From: Marinobacter sp. NP-4(2019)
Lineage (GTDB): Bacteria; Pseudomonadota; Gammaproteobacteria; Pseudomonadales; Oleiphilaceae
DNA: 64,000 nucleotides
Reading direction: 5' to 3'
NCBI RefSeq assembly: GCF_003994855.1
Contig: NZ_CP034142.1
Location: 2,790,001-2,854,000, forward strand
Position 1 is the first letter of the stretch. Each line of letters opens with the position of its first letter. Below the pieces are notes generated by a model. The model was not told where the DNA came from. It searched no databases and saw only the letters and a list, made by a program, of their open reading frames with translations. The position numbers were made by a program, and so were the translations under genes. Below are positions 17,486-25,760 of the stretch, in pieces.

Positions 17486-18574
17486 TTACCGGTTTGAATT
17501 TCGACGCAACGCCAGCCTGTCGAGAAACTGTTGAAACGCATCGTCATAAGCCGCCTCCAGCCGCACCGGCTCACCGGTCACCGGCAGGGAAAACTCCAGC
17601 GCGCGGGCATGCAGCATCAGCCTCTGCCCGCCAGCGGCACGAAACGCTTTCAGGCTGACATCATCCATATACTTGTCATCCCCGGCAATCGGATGACCTG
17701 CCCACAAGGCATGCACACGAATCTGGTGAGTCCGGCCCGTTACCGGCGACGCTTCGACCAGACTGTAACCGCCGAAGGCCGAAAGACACCGGAACGTTGT
17801 CAGCGATGCCTTACCAGCCTCATCCACCCGGACCCGGCGCTCGCCATTGGGCATCTCATAACGCAACAGCGGCTGCTCCACCCGGCTCACGTCATCCGGC
17901 CAGTCACCCGCCACCAAAGCGTGGTAGTGCTTACGGATGCGCTTATGGCGAAGCTCGTCCTGAAGATACCGCAGCGCCGACCGCTTCTTGGCCACCATCA
18001 CCAGCCCCGAGGTATCCCGGTCCAGGCGATGCACCAACTCGAGAAAACGGGTGCCCGGGCGCGCGGAACGCAGCACCTCGATCAGCCCGAAACTCAGCCC
18101 GCTGCCACCATGGACAGCGATGCCGGAGGGCTTGTTCACCACCAGCATGTGCTCATTCTCGAACACAATGGCATTCTCCATCACCCCCTGCACCCGCGAG
18201 CCCGGCGCGACCTGTTCCGGTTTCTCCTTGCGCGTCACCGGGGGGATGCGCACCTCATCGCCAGCCTTGAGCCGGGTATCCGGTTTTACCCGGCCCTTGT
18301 TAACCCGGACTTCACCCTTGCGAATAACGCGATAGATAATGCTCTTGGGAACACCGCGAAGCTGCGCCAGCAAAAAGTTGTCCAGCCGCTGACCTTCGTT
18401 GTCCTCATCCACCACGACCCGCCGGACCCCCTGGCGAATCTCGCCAGCTTTTCCCCCGGATGGCGCTGACACCTGCTGCGGCCGACCTCCCGTTGCGGGT
18501 TTCTGGGGGCGGGCAGCCTGCCCCCGCCGGGGACCGGATTGCCGTGCCTGCCTGTTTCTGGGCGCTTTGGACAT
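17486..18574 (-). CDS. rluC: 23S rRNA pseudouridine synthase RluC
   Basis: Forms pseudouridines 955, 2504 and 2580 of 23S rRNA. An S4 RNA-binding domain (QRLDNFLLAQLRGVPKSIIY, about residues 63-120) is followed by the RluA-type catalytic domain with HRLDRDTSGLVMVAK, whose first Asp after RL is the nucleophile. Divergence from rne is characteristic of RluC. The chosen start gives 362 residues with a 50-residue basic, Gln/Arg/Pro-rich tail; the frame is open 32 codons further to 18670. AAGG precedes the chosen ATG at good spacing. Confidence 0.94.
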   Translation of the reverse strand: MSKAPRNRQARQSGPRRGQAARPQKPATGGRPQQVSAPSGGKAGEIRQGVRRVVVDEDNEGQRLDNFLLAQLRGVPKSIIYRVIRKGEVRVNKGRVKPDTRLKAGDEVRIPPVTRKEKPEQVAPGSRVQGVMENAIVFENEHMLVVNKPSGIAVHGGSGLSFGLIEVLRSARPGTRFLELVHRLDRDTSGLVMVAKKRSALRYLQDELRHKRIRKHYHALVAGDWPDDVSRVEQPLLRYEMPNGERRVRVDEAGKASLTTFRCLSAFGGYSLVEASPVTGRTHQIRVHALWAGHPIAGDDKYMDDVSLKAFRAAGGQRLMLHARALEFSLPVTGEPVRLEAAYDDAFQQFLDRLALRRNSNR

Positions 18575-18604
18575 GAATACCTTATCGGTGATGTAAATGC
18601 GGGA

Positions 18605-18633
18605 TTGAAGCCCCGAAAGAATACTGTTATATT
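18605..18633 (+). promoter_or_regulatory. Predicted promoter of rne
   Basis: TTGAAG and TATATT are separated by exactly 17 bases, facing rne. Transcription would start near 18640, giving a leader of about 535 nucleotides, as expected for the autoregulated rne gene. Confidence 0.6.
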
Positions 18634-18639
18634 CCGGCG

Positions 18640-19174
18640 TGCTTTGCCGTTTGTCTACGGCCTGACCCAATGAGTCAGAAGCCGGAGCGGCAGAAGTATA
18701 CCGACACTATTTAAGAGTTTGAACGCCGTAAGCCCAATCATTACCGGGTACGGCGATTAAAATGCTCCCGGGTCATCACGGCAAGCCACATTGACGGCCT
18801 CTGACCGGGCCCCGGGAGAGTGGAAACAACCGTACGGAAAACCGTCGGGCGACATCGCGAAGAATCATTACCAGCACGCAGGGCCGGGCCGTCCAGATTA
18901 CGAATACGACGTGAGACCCAGGCACCAGTGTGAACCTGAAAACGGATAACATGCGTCAACAGACACTTACCTTACACGACTTCTCCCTGCCCTATGGCAG
19001 ACGGACCGTCGGCGGTGGTCTCAGGCTCACGGGACAACTTCCCCTCAGGGCCTGATCCGTCTGGCCGCCGGTTCGCTTCAGCAGTAGGAAGCCCGCGGCA
19101 CGCACGTTCTGCTTCGCAGATGTTTCTCCCCCCGGTTTTCTGTCAAAACCAAACGACAGGAACCCTTTCTTTCC
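18640..19174 (+). promoter_or_regulatory. Long structured 5' leader of rne
   Basis: The 600 bp between rluC and rne holds no credible gene. It contains several stems: CGCCGTA/TACGGCG (18724-18755), CTCCCGGG/CCCGGGAG (18765-18818) and GTCGGGCGAC (18844-18853). The 10-mer AATCATTACC occurs twice (18736-18745 and 18863-18872), the first copy inside the loop of the first stem. RNase E is known to control its own message through a folded leader in E. coli, and rne leader motifs are known in other gammaproteobacteria. That role is inferred here from position and structure. Confidence 0.7.
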
Positions 19175-22100
19175 ATGAAAAGAATGCTAATCAATGCAAC
19201 TCATCCTGAAGAGTTGCGCGTCGCCCTCGTAGACGGCCAGCGTCTGTTTGATCTTGATATCGAATCCAGCTCCCGTGAGCAGAAGAAAGCCAACATCTAC
19301 AAGGGTCGTATCACCCGCGTAGAGCCCAGCCTGGAAGCCGCCTTTGTCGACTTCGGCGCGGAACGGCACGGCTTTCTGCCCCTGAAGGAAATCTCCAAGG
19401 AGTATTTCAAGAAATCCCCGGGGCAGATCGAAGGCAAGATCAACATCAAGGACGTGGTCTCCGAAGGCCAGGAAGTCATCATTCAGGTTGACAAGGAAGA
19501 GCGTGGCAACAAGGGCGCAGCCCTGACCACCTTCATTTCCCTCGCGGGCCGCTATCTGGTCCTGATGCCCAACAACCCCCGTGCCGGTGGTATTTCCCGC
19601 CGCATCGAAGGCGAGGAACGCGCCCAACTGAAAGAGGCCATGAACGACGTTCAGGTGCCCAAGTCCATGGGCATTATCGTCCGTACCGCCGGTATTGGCC
19701 GCTCCACGGAAGAACTCCAGTGGGACCTCGACTACCTGGTGCAGTTCTGGGAGGCCATTACCCAGGCCGCCAGCGAGCGCAAGGCGCCCTTCCTGATCCA
19801 CCAGGAAAGCAATGTCATCATCCGCGCGGTGCGCGACTACCTCCGCCAGGACATCGGCGAAGTGCTGATCGACGCTCCGACCGTCCACGAGGACGTACTG
19901 AACTTTGTTCGCGCGGTCATGCCCACCTTCGAGAACAAGATCAAGCTGTACAAGGATGAAATTCCGCTGTTCAGCCGCTATCAGATCGAAGGTCAGATCG
20001 AAACCGCGTTCCAACGCGAAGTAAAGTTGCCCTCCGGCGGCTCCATCGTCATCGACCCGACCGAGGCACTGGTGTCCATCGACATCAACTCCTCCCGCGC
20101 CACCAAGGGTCACGACATCGAAGAAACCGCGCTGCAGACCAACCTGGAAGCTGCGGAAGAGATCGCGCGCCAGCTCCGCCTGCGCGACATGGGCGGCCTG
20201 ATCGTGATCGATTTCATCGACATGACCCCGGCCAAACACCAGCGCGAAGTCGAGCAGAAGATGCGCGAAGCGCTGGAAATTGACCGCGCCCGGGTCCAGG
20301 TCGGCAAGATCTCCCGTTTTGGCCTGCTGGAGATGTCCCGCCAGCGCCTGCGTCCGTCCCTGGGCGAAACCCGCAGCGAGGTCTGCCCCCGCTGTGAGGG
20401 TCAGGGCACCATCCGCGGTATCGAGTCCCTCGCCCTGAGCATCATGCGCCTGATTTACGAGGAGTCTTCCAAAGAAAAGACCGGAGAAGTACGGGCCATC
20501 GTCCCGGTCGCCGTTGCCACCTTCCTGCTCAACGAGAAGCGCAAGCAGCTCGCTGACATCGAAGCGCGCCAGGAAGTCAGCCTGGTGGTCGTGCCGGCAC
20601 CTCATATGGAAACACCGCATTTCGAAATTGTCCGTATGCGCGATGACGAAACCGGTCCCGAGCATGTCTCCAGTTATCAGGTTGCCGAAGAGTACAGTCA
20701 GCGCGAAGAAGAGGTGTATGAGGCACCGACTGCCCAGCAACCGGTGCGCGAACAGGCCGCAGTGAAAGCTATCCGGCCCACTGCCGCCCCGGCACCCACG
20801 CCGGCTAAGGTAACTGCCACCGCAGCGAACGACCAGGAAGAAGGCCTGTTCCGCAAACTGGGCCGCAAGATTGCCTGCTTCTTCAGGGGTGAGAGCACCA
20901 CTACCGACAAAGAGCAGCAACAAACCGCACGCACCGTGCGCGAAGACCGTCGCACCCAGGGGCGTCAGGATCGCCGTAAATCCCGCGTAGCACGGGATGA
21001 TGGCCGCCAGGGCAACCGCAGCGGCGGTGATCGCAGACAGTCCGGTCAGCAGCAGAGCCGTGGCGACGATAACCGTAATCGTAGCCGTGCCCGCGGTGAG
21101 GACCAAAGCCGTGGTGGCCAGCAGGGTCGCCAGGGTGCTGATGGCAAAGGTGGCGACAGCCGTCGCGGAGGTCAGGGCCGTGGCCAGGGACGCAACCGCC
21201 CACAGCGGGATCAAAAAGACCAGCGCGAACAGAAGGACCAAAAAGACACCCGCGAGCAGCAGGACAGCACCGCCAAGAGCGCCCCTGAAAAAGGCGGTAG
21301 CGATGACAAGCGCCGCAAACCGCGTCGCGCCCGCAATCGTGATGGCTCCCCGGCCGAAACTCCGGCATCCACGCCGGCGGATCGCAAGGCGTCTCGCAGC
21401 GAGCGGCACCAGAAGGACACTCAGCCGGAAGAACGCCAGGACACCTCCCAACCGGAGGTGAAAGCTGACGCCAAGCCCAAAGTCGCGGAAGCCCAGGCAC
21501 CGAAGGCGGAGGATAAACCTTCCGAGAAAGCGACCAAAGCAGACAGTCAGACTCCGGCCAAGACAGAGAAAAAGCCGGAACAGCCTGAACAGAAGAGCGA
21601 ATCAAAGGCTGGCGAGAAAGCCCGGAACGATGGGGCTCCAGCCTCAGACACCAAGGCTGAAACAAAACCCGAAAGCAAGCCCGCACGGAAGCAGCCGGAG
21701 AAAAAGGCTGAGAGCAAGACAGAGGACAAAGCTCCGAAAGAGCCCAAGGCTGAAAGCAAAGTCGCTGACAGCAAGCCGGCAGTCCCCGGCGAGGCTCCAA
21801 AAGCCACTGAAGCGCCGGAAACCGCTGCAAAGTCTGGCGACCAGGACAAGCAGGCCGCTGAGGACAAAGCGCAAGCACCCAAGGCCGATGTCGCCAAGCC
21901 GGAGACACCTGCCGCTGACACCAGGACCGAGCCCAAGGCTGAACCCGCTGCCGAAAAGCCGGCACCCAAGGTAGAAAAACCTGCGGCACAACCGGAAAAA
22001 CAGGAAGCCAAGACGGAACCTGCACCTGCGGACAAGTCTTCAGAAAAACCTGCGGAGGCCGAAAAACAGCCCGAGCCCGAGGCCAAAAAGCCCGAGCCCG

Positions 22101-22294
22101 AGGCCAAAAAGCCTGAGCCGGAGACTAAACAGCCCGAGCCAGAAACAAAGCAGCCGGAGAAAGCAGCCGAGCAACCGAGCGCCGATAAGGCCCCGGAAGT
22201 ACCGGTAACGCCCGGACGTGCCTACAATGATCCGAGGGAAGTTCGCAAACGTCAGCGAGCTGCGGAAGAGGCCAAAAAGGCCGGGAGTAACTAA
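19175..22294 (+). CDS. rne: Ribonuclease E
   Basis: The essential endoribonuclease that begins mRNA decay and processes rRNA and tRNA. The N-terminal catalytic half (1-510) is collinear with E. coli: an S1 domain near 35-125, catalytic Asp303 (SIDINSSR) and Asp346 (VIDFIDM), and the Zn-link CPRCEG with Cys404 and Cys407. The C-terminal half (about 520-1039) is low-complexity: an Arg/Gly/Gln-rich RNA-binding part (about 590-700), then some 300 residues of Ala/Lys/Glu/Pro repeats ending in PEPEAKKPEPE-type units. This tail normally assembles the degradosome. A conserved FRKLGRKIACFF amphipathic segment (about 562) may bind the membrane. Confidence 0.98.
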   Translation: MKRMLINATHPEELRVALVDGQRLFDLDIESSSREQKKANIYKGRITRVEPSLEAAFVDFGAERHGFLPLKEISKEYFKKSPGQIEGKINIKDVVSEGQEVIIQVDKEERGNKGAALTTFISLAGRYLVLMPNNPRAGGISRRIEGEERAQLKEAMNDVQVPKSMGIIVRTAGIGRSTEELQWDLDYLVQFWEAITQAASERKAPFLIHQESNVIIRAVRDYLRQDIGEVLIDAPTVHEDVLNFVRAVMPTFENKIKLYKDEIPLFSRYQIEGQIETAFQREVKLPSGGSIVIDPTEALVSIDINSSRATKGHDIEETALQTNLEAAEEIARQLRLRDMGGLIVIDFIDMTPAKHQREVEQKMREALEIDRARVQVGKISRFGLLEMSRQRLRPSLGETRSEVCPRCEGQGTIRGIESLALSIMRLIYEESSKEKTGEVRAIVPVAVATFLLNEKRKQLADIEARQEVSLVVVPAPHMETPHFEIVRMRDDETGPEHVSSYQVAEEYSQREEEVYEAPTAQQPVREQAAVKAIRPTAAPAPTPAKVTATAANDQEEGLFRKLGRKIACFFRGESTTTDKEQQQTARTVREDRRTQGRQDRRKSRVARDDGRQGNRSGGDRRQSGQQQSRGDDNRNRSRARGEDQSRGGQQGRQGADGKGGDSRRGGQGRGQGRNRPQRDQKDQREQKDQKDTREQQDSTAKSAPEKGGSDDKRRKPRRARNRDGSPAETPASTPADRKASRSERHQKDTQPEERQDTSQPEVKADAKPKVAEAQAPKAEDKPSEKATKADSQTPAKTEKKPEQPEQKSESKAGEKARNDGAPASDTKAETKPESKPARKQPEKKAESKTEDKAPKEPKAESKVADSKPAVPGEAPKATEAPETAAKSGDQDKQAAEDKAQAPKADVAKPETPAADTRTEPKAEPAAEKPAPKVEKPAAQPEKQEAKTEPAPADKSSEKPAEAEKQPEPEAKKPEPEAKKPEPETKQPEPETKQPEKAAEQPSADKAPEVPVTPGRAYNDPREVRKRQRAAEEAKKAGSN

Positions 22295-22297
22295 GGC

Positions 22298-22840
22298 ATG
22301 CTATCCAATTCGGATATTGAAGCACTGGAAGATATTCTGTTCGCGGAACCCTGGGGCGACGACGCCCTGGATTTCTTCGGGCTTCACGGAGTGGTTTGCG
22401 CCAGCGTTGTCGGGCCGGTTGAACTGTCGACGGAAGAGATCTTCCGCCTGGCCACGGGAAGCGACCAGCTTCCCGAAGGTCAGGTACCGGAGATTTTCAG
22501 CCACTGCGTCAACCAGCTGACCCGGGACATGGCCCATTCCCTGGATATGGGCCAGGCCCTTGAGCTTCCTGAGCCGGAAGACGGCGACCCGATGAACGCT
22601 CTGGAAAACTGGTGCGCCGGGTTCGTGGACACCTTCCTGGAGCGTGAGGATGAATGGTTGCAGGCCGGAGGCGAGGATGAAACCGCTGACCTCCTGGTGC
22701 CAATGCTGACGTTGTCCGGCCTGTTTGACGATGAGGACTTCCAGAAGGTCCGCAACAGTGACAAGCTGTCCCGGCAGATGGCCGACGCTATCCCGGACTC
22801 ACTGACCGACCTGTACCTGCTCTTCCACGCGCCCGATTAA
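22298..22840 (+). CDS. YecA/YgfB family protein (UPF0149)
   Basis: A 180-residue acidic, helical protein of the UPF0149 family, recognised by FFGLHGVVCASVVGP near the N terminus and LENWCAGFVDTFLE in the middle. The molecular role is unknown. There is no C-terminal SEC-C zinc motif, so it resembles YgfB more than YecA. It starts 3 bp after rne and is probably co-transcribed with it. The stop shares a TTAA with the stop of the convergent gene. Confidence 0.85.
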   Translation: MLSNSDIEALEDILFAEPWGDDALDFFGLHGVVCASVVGPVELSTEEIFRLATGSDQLPEGQVPEIFSHCVNQLTRDMAHSLDMGQALELPEPEDGDPMNALENWCAGFVDTFLEREDEWLQAGGEDETADLLVPMLTLSGLFDDEDFQKVRNSDKLSRQMADAIPDSLTDLYLLFHAPD

Positions 22841-23715
22841 GTGGGCGCACTCAGCCCTGCAGGCTGTTTGAAATGATGCCAGACCGGCTCCAGCCCGTCT
22901 GGCATTTTCATGATATTGCCCAGCTCACACCAAGGCGCCCCCGGGAAATGGAAATCGCTTCCCTGGGAGGCCAGCAATTCCTGCCGGCGACACAGCTCCG
23001 CCAGAAACCCCAGGTCGCCACTGGATTGACCGGAAGTTGATACCTCTATCGAGCGCCCGCCAGCCCTGATGAAGTCATGAACCAGGTTGCGCAATTTGGT
23101 GGCCGTCATACGGTATTTACGTGGATGGGCAAGTACCGCTACACCACCCGCCTTAGTGATCCATTGGACAACTTCCGCCAACTCCGGCCAGAAGGCCTTT
23201 ACGTCTCCAGGCTTACCGGCTCCCAGATAGCGCTTGAACGCCTGCGCCGAGTCCTTCACTTTCCCTTCTTCTACCAGCACCCGGGCAAAGTGGGGCCGCC
23301 CAGGCACGTCACCACCGGCTTTGTCCGTGGCTTTAGCCAGTAACTCAGAGACTCCGACCTTTCGGAGGCGCTCTTCAATCATTCGCGCCCGGGCCCAGCG
23401 ATTCTCGTGCTGGCGCGTAAGTGCCTCAACAAGGACCGGGTTGTCGCGATCAAAATCAAGACCGACGATATGAATGGTCTGGGTTTTCCAGAGACAGGAC
23501 AATTCGGTGCCATTGATCAACGTTATCCCGGCAGCATCCGCCGCCGCCTGCGCCTCAGGTAAACCATCAATGGTGTCGTGGTCAGTCAACGCCAGGTGGG
23601 TTACACCCTGTTCGGCTGCCCTGCGGACCACATCAGTGGGCGCCAGGGCACCATCCGAAGCGGTGCTGTGGCAGTGCAGATCAATGCAGAATGCGGATTC
23701 TTGGGGTATAGTCAC
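22837..23715 (-). CDS. PHP-domain phosphoesterase, RNase AM-like
   Basis: A 292-residue PHP-family metal-dependent phosphoesterase. Metal ligands are seen as DLHCHSTASDG (residues 12-22), LTDHDTIDG, VLAHPRKYR and GSDFHFPG. The E. coli homologue (YciV/TrpH, RNase AM) is a 5'-3' exonuclease active on short RNAs and on the 5' ends of rRNA. The family match is clear and the substrate is inferred. It converges on the rne unit with a 4-base overlap of stop codons. Confidence 0.87.
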   Translation of the reverse strand: MTIPQESAFCIDLHCHSTASDGALAPTDVVRRAAEQGVTHLALTDHDTIDGLPEAQAAADAAGITLINGTELSCLWKTQTIHIVGLDFDRDNPVLVEALTRQHENRWARARMIEERLRKVGVSELLAKATDKAGGDVPGRPHFARVLVEEGKVKDSAQAFKRYLGAGKPGDVKAFWPELAEVVQWITKAGGVAVLAHPRKYRMTATKLRNLVHDFIRAGGRSIEVSTSGQSSGDLGFLAELCRRQELLASQGSDFHFPGAPWCELGNIMKMPDGLEPVWHHFKQPAGLSAPT

Positions 23716-23802
23716 AAAAATTCCTGAAGCTAATATGAAGTACTGGCAGGCAGTGTACCAGTCAGGCCGCTGCCTGTATCACTCAATATCCCGGAGCCTT
23801 TC

Positions 23803-24102
23803 ATGTACTACGCCATTATCAGTGAGGACGTCGAGAACAGCCTGCCCTTGAGGCAAACCGCCCGCCCCGCGCACATTGAACGTCTTCAGGCGCTTAAGGC
23901 CGAAGGGCGGCTGTTGGTGGCCGGCCCTCATCCTGCCCTGGACACGCCGGAGCCCGGCGAAGCCGGCTTTACAGGCAGCCTTGTGATTGCCGAATTCGAC
24001 TCTCTGGAGGCTGCACAGAGTTGGGCAGACGCAGACCCATACGTTGACGCCGGTGTTTACCAGAAAGTCACCGTCAAGCCGTTCAAGGCCGTTCTGCCCT
24101 GA
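23803..24102 (+). CDS. YciI family protein
   Basis: A 99-residue YciI-like dimeric alpha+beta barrel protein. The pattern MYYAIISEDVENSLPLRQ, then LLVAGPHPA, then WADADPYVDAGVYQKVTVKPFK is typical, including the conserved DP(Y/F) motif. The biochemical function of the family is not settled. GGAG stands six bases before the ATG. It diverges from the PHP gene, a neighbourhood I recall for yciI in other gammaproteobacteria. Confidence 0.88.
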   Translation: MYYAIISEDVENSLPLRQTARPAHIERLQALKAEGRLLVAGPHPALDTPEPGEAGFTGSLVIAEFDSLEAAQSWADADPYVDAGVYQKVTVKPFKAVLP

Positions 24103-24122
24103 GCCACCGACAAGTGTCCATG

Positions 24123-24143
24123 AGCGTATTGTAATAATACGCT
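24123..24143. repeat. 8-bp perfect inverted repeat
   Basis: AGCGTATT and AATACGCT flank GTAAT, 20 bases after the yciI stop. It lacks the GC content and T tract of a strong terminator, so it may be a weak terminator or a binding site. Confidence 0.4.
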
Positions 24144-24227
24144 GCTTGAACGCCGGAGAGGCTGTGACAAAATTGCGTCTTTAATCGCTGACTGTCCGAC
24201 CATCGCAAAACTCAGGAAATATAACCA

Positions 24228-24899
24228 GTGACGTTCATTCGCTTTATTCTCAGTATTTTTATTATCGTGTCCTCCATAGCCGTAGCCCAGGCGAGGACCA
24301 TGTATGTGGACGACCAGTTATACCTGCCTGTTCGTTCGGGCCCCGGCACTCAGTACCGAATCATTGAAAACGCCTTGCCGAGCGGCACGCCGCTGGAAGT
24401 ACTCGACACCTCCAATGAGAACTACACCAAGGTAAGGACGCCCAAGGGGACCGAGGGCTGGGTATCCAAGCAGTACCTGACCGACACCCCCATTGCCCGC
24501 GACCGCCTGGAGCGCGCCACTCGTCAGTTGGAGGCCGCTCGCAGCGAATTGAACGAGGCCAGGGAACGGCTCAGCACGGTTACCGCGGAACGAGACGAAT
24601 TGCGCAGCTCCGAGACCTCGCTTTCCAACCGTTCTGAAGAACTCCAACAGGAACTCAGGCGGGTCAAGGAAGTTTCTGCCGATGCCCTGAACATCCAACA
24701 ACGAAACCGGGAGCTGCGCGAGGAAAATCAGAAACTCCGCAATGACCTGGAAGTGCTGACCGCCGAAAACGAACGGCTTGAAGCCAGCAAGGAATCCGAT
24801 TTCATGCTGCTAGGCGCTGCGCTGGTACTGGGCGGCGTCCTCCTGGCCCTCATTATTCCAATGCTCAAACCCACAAGAAAAACAGACAACTGGGCGTAA
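24228..24899 (+). CDS. SH3-domain membrane protein (YgiM-like)
   Basis: A 223-residue protein with an N-terminal signal peptide (about 1-24) and a bacterial SH3 domain (about 25-85, LYLPVRSGPGTQYRIIENALPSG-like). A long coiled coil (about 90-185) and a C-terminal membrane helix (about 190-213) complete it. This is the architecture of the YgiM/TIGR04211 family. The SH3 domain should be periplasmic and probably contacts cell wall. The start is GTG with GGAAAT upstream. The next gene, a PilZ protein, begins 4 bp later, suggesting co-translation. The specific role is unknown. Confidence 0.82.
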   Translation: MTFIRFILSIFIIVSSIAVAQARTMYVDDQLYLPVRSGPGTQYRIIENALPSGTPLEVLDTSNENYTKVRTPKGTEGWVSKQYLTDTPIARDRLERATRQLEAARSELNEARERLSTVTAERDELRSSETSLSNRSEELQQELRRVKEVSADALNIQQRNRELREENQKLRNDLEVLTAENERLEASKESDFMLLGAALVLGGVLLALIIPMLKPTRKTDNWA

Positions 24900-24903
24900 A
24901 CCT

Positions 24904-25194
24904 ATGAAGGACTACTCGGAAAAACGCGATTTCCATCGCATGCAGGTGAACTCGGAGATCAAGATTACCGACAGCAAAGGCGAGACATTCACCGGCGTTT
25001 GCCGGGACCTGAGCGCCACCGGCATGCAGTTGTATGTTGAGCGGTCCTTTGCGGTTGGTGAAGAGCTACAGACTGTTCTTCACCCCTCCAGCGACCAGTT
25101 CCCTCCCTTGGAAACCGTGTGCGAAGTAGTCCGATGTGAGCCCGAGGGTGACGGATTTCTGCTGGGAGCCAACATCAGCGAAGTCACTCGCTGA
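24904..25194 (+). CDS. PilZ domain protein
   Basis: A 96-residue single-domain PilZ protein. The N-terminal KRDFHRMQVNSEI carries a shortened version of the RxxxR c-di-GMP motif (R8 and R12), and CRDLSATGMQLYV corresponds to the D/NxSxxG motif, so c-di-GMP binding is plausible. It probably shares a transcript with the SH3 protein upstream and is followed by a terminator. Confidence 0.85.
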   Translation: MKDYSEKRDFHRMQVNSEIKITDSKGETFTGVCRDLSATGMQLYVERSFAVGEELQTVLHPSSDQFPPLETVCEVVRCEPEGDGFLLGANISEVTR

Positions 25195-25201
25195 AACCAG
25201 A

Positions 25202-25230
25202 AACGGCGGCCAATGGCCGCCGTTCTTATT
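25202..25230 (+). terminator. Terminator between PilZ gene and rraA
   Basis: A perfect 10-bp stem AACGGCGGCC/GGCCGCCGTT with a 3-base loop is followed by CTTATT. It may serve the plus strand best but lies between two convergent genes. Confidence 0.75.
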
Positions 25231-25250
25231 CGTAGCGGGAAAACCGAAGG

Positions 25251-25730
25251 TCAGACCAGCGGCTTCTCCGATACGATGATACCGTTGTTATCAGCATACA
25301 CGTAATGTCCCGGCTGGAACGTCACCCCGTGAAAGGTCACCGGTACGTTCAGGTCACCCAGGCCGCGCTTCTCGCTCTTGCGTGGATAGGTATCCAGGGC
25401 CTGGACACCCAGCTCGGTGTTGCCGATCTCATCCACGTCACGCACGCAGCCATAGATAATCAGGCCTGCCCAGCCGTTGCTCGCCGCTTTTTCTGCCAGC
25501 ATGTCACCCAATAAGGCATGGCGCTTTGACCCGCCTCCATCGACAACCATCACCCGGCCCTCACCGGGCAGCCCAACCTGCTCCTTGACCACGGAGTTAT
25601 CCTCAAAGCACTTTACGGTCACAATCTCACCGCCGAAGGCCTTGATGCCTCCGTAGTTATTGAAGCCCGGCTCCGCAACCTTTACTTCCGGAAACTCGTC
25701 ACACAGGTCAGGGGTAATAATGTTTGCCAC
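25251..25730 (-). CDS. rraA: Regulator of ribonuclease E activity A (RraA)
   Basis: The trimeric protein that binds and inhibits RNase E in E. coli. The 159-residue product matches the family length and shows DLCDEFPEVKVAEPGFNNYGG at the N terminus and MVVDGGGSKRHALLGDMLAE in the middle. The start is GTG with AAGGAG nine bases upstream. Related sequences can be aldolases, but the short length and sequence fit the RraA subgroup. It is encoded 30 bp downstream of ppsA on the same strand, about 3 kb from its target gene rne. Confidence 0.93.
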   Translation of the reverse strand: MANIITPDLCDEFPEVKVAEPGFNNYGGIKAFGGEIVTVKCFEDNSVVKEQVGLPGEGRVMVVDGGGSKRHALLGDMLAEKAASNGWAGLIIYGCVRDVDEIGNTELGVQALDTYPRKSEKRGLGDLNVPVTFHGVTFQPGHYVYADNNGIIVSEKPLV

Positions 25731-25760
25731 GTTGTCGCTCTCCTTATCCTGGAAATGAAC

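Noticed and set aside
19187..21451. 754-codon open frame antisense to rne
   Set aside because: It mirrors the codon usage of rne on the opposite strand, lacks a ribosome site and known motifs, and the rne product is beyond doubt.
22079..22160. Tandem DNA repeat in rne as a CRISPR or mobile element
   Set aside because: The units are in frame and encode PEPEAKK-type repeats of the RNase E tail; there are no spacers.
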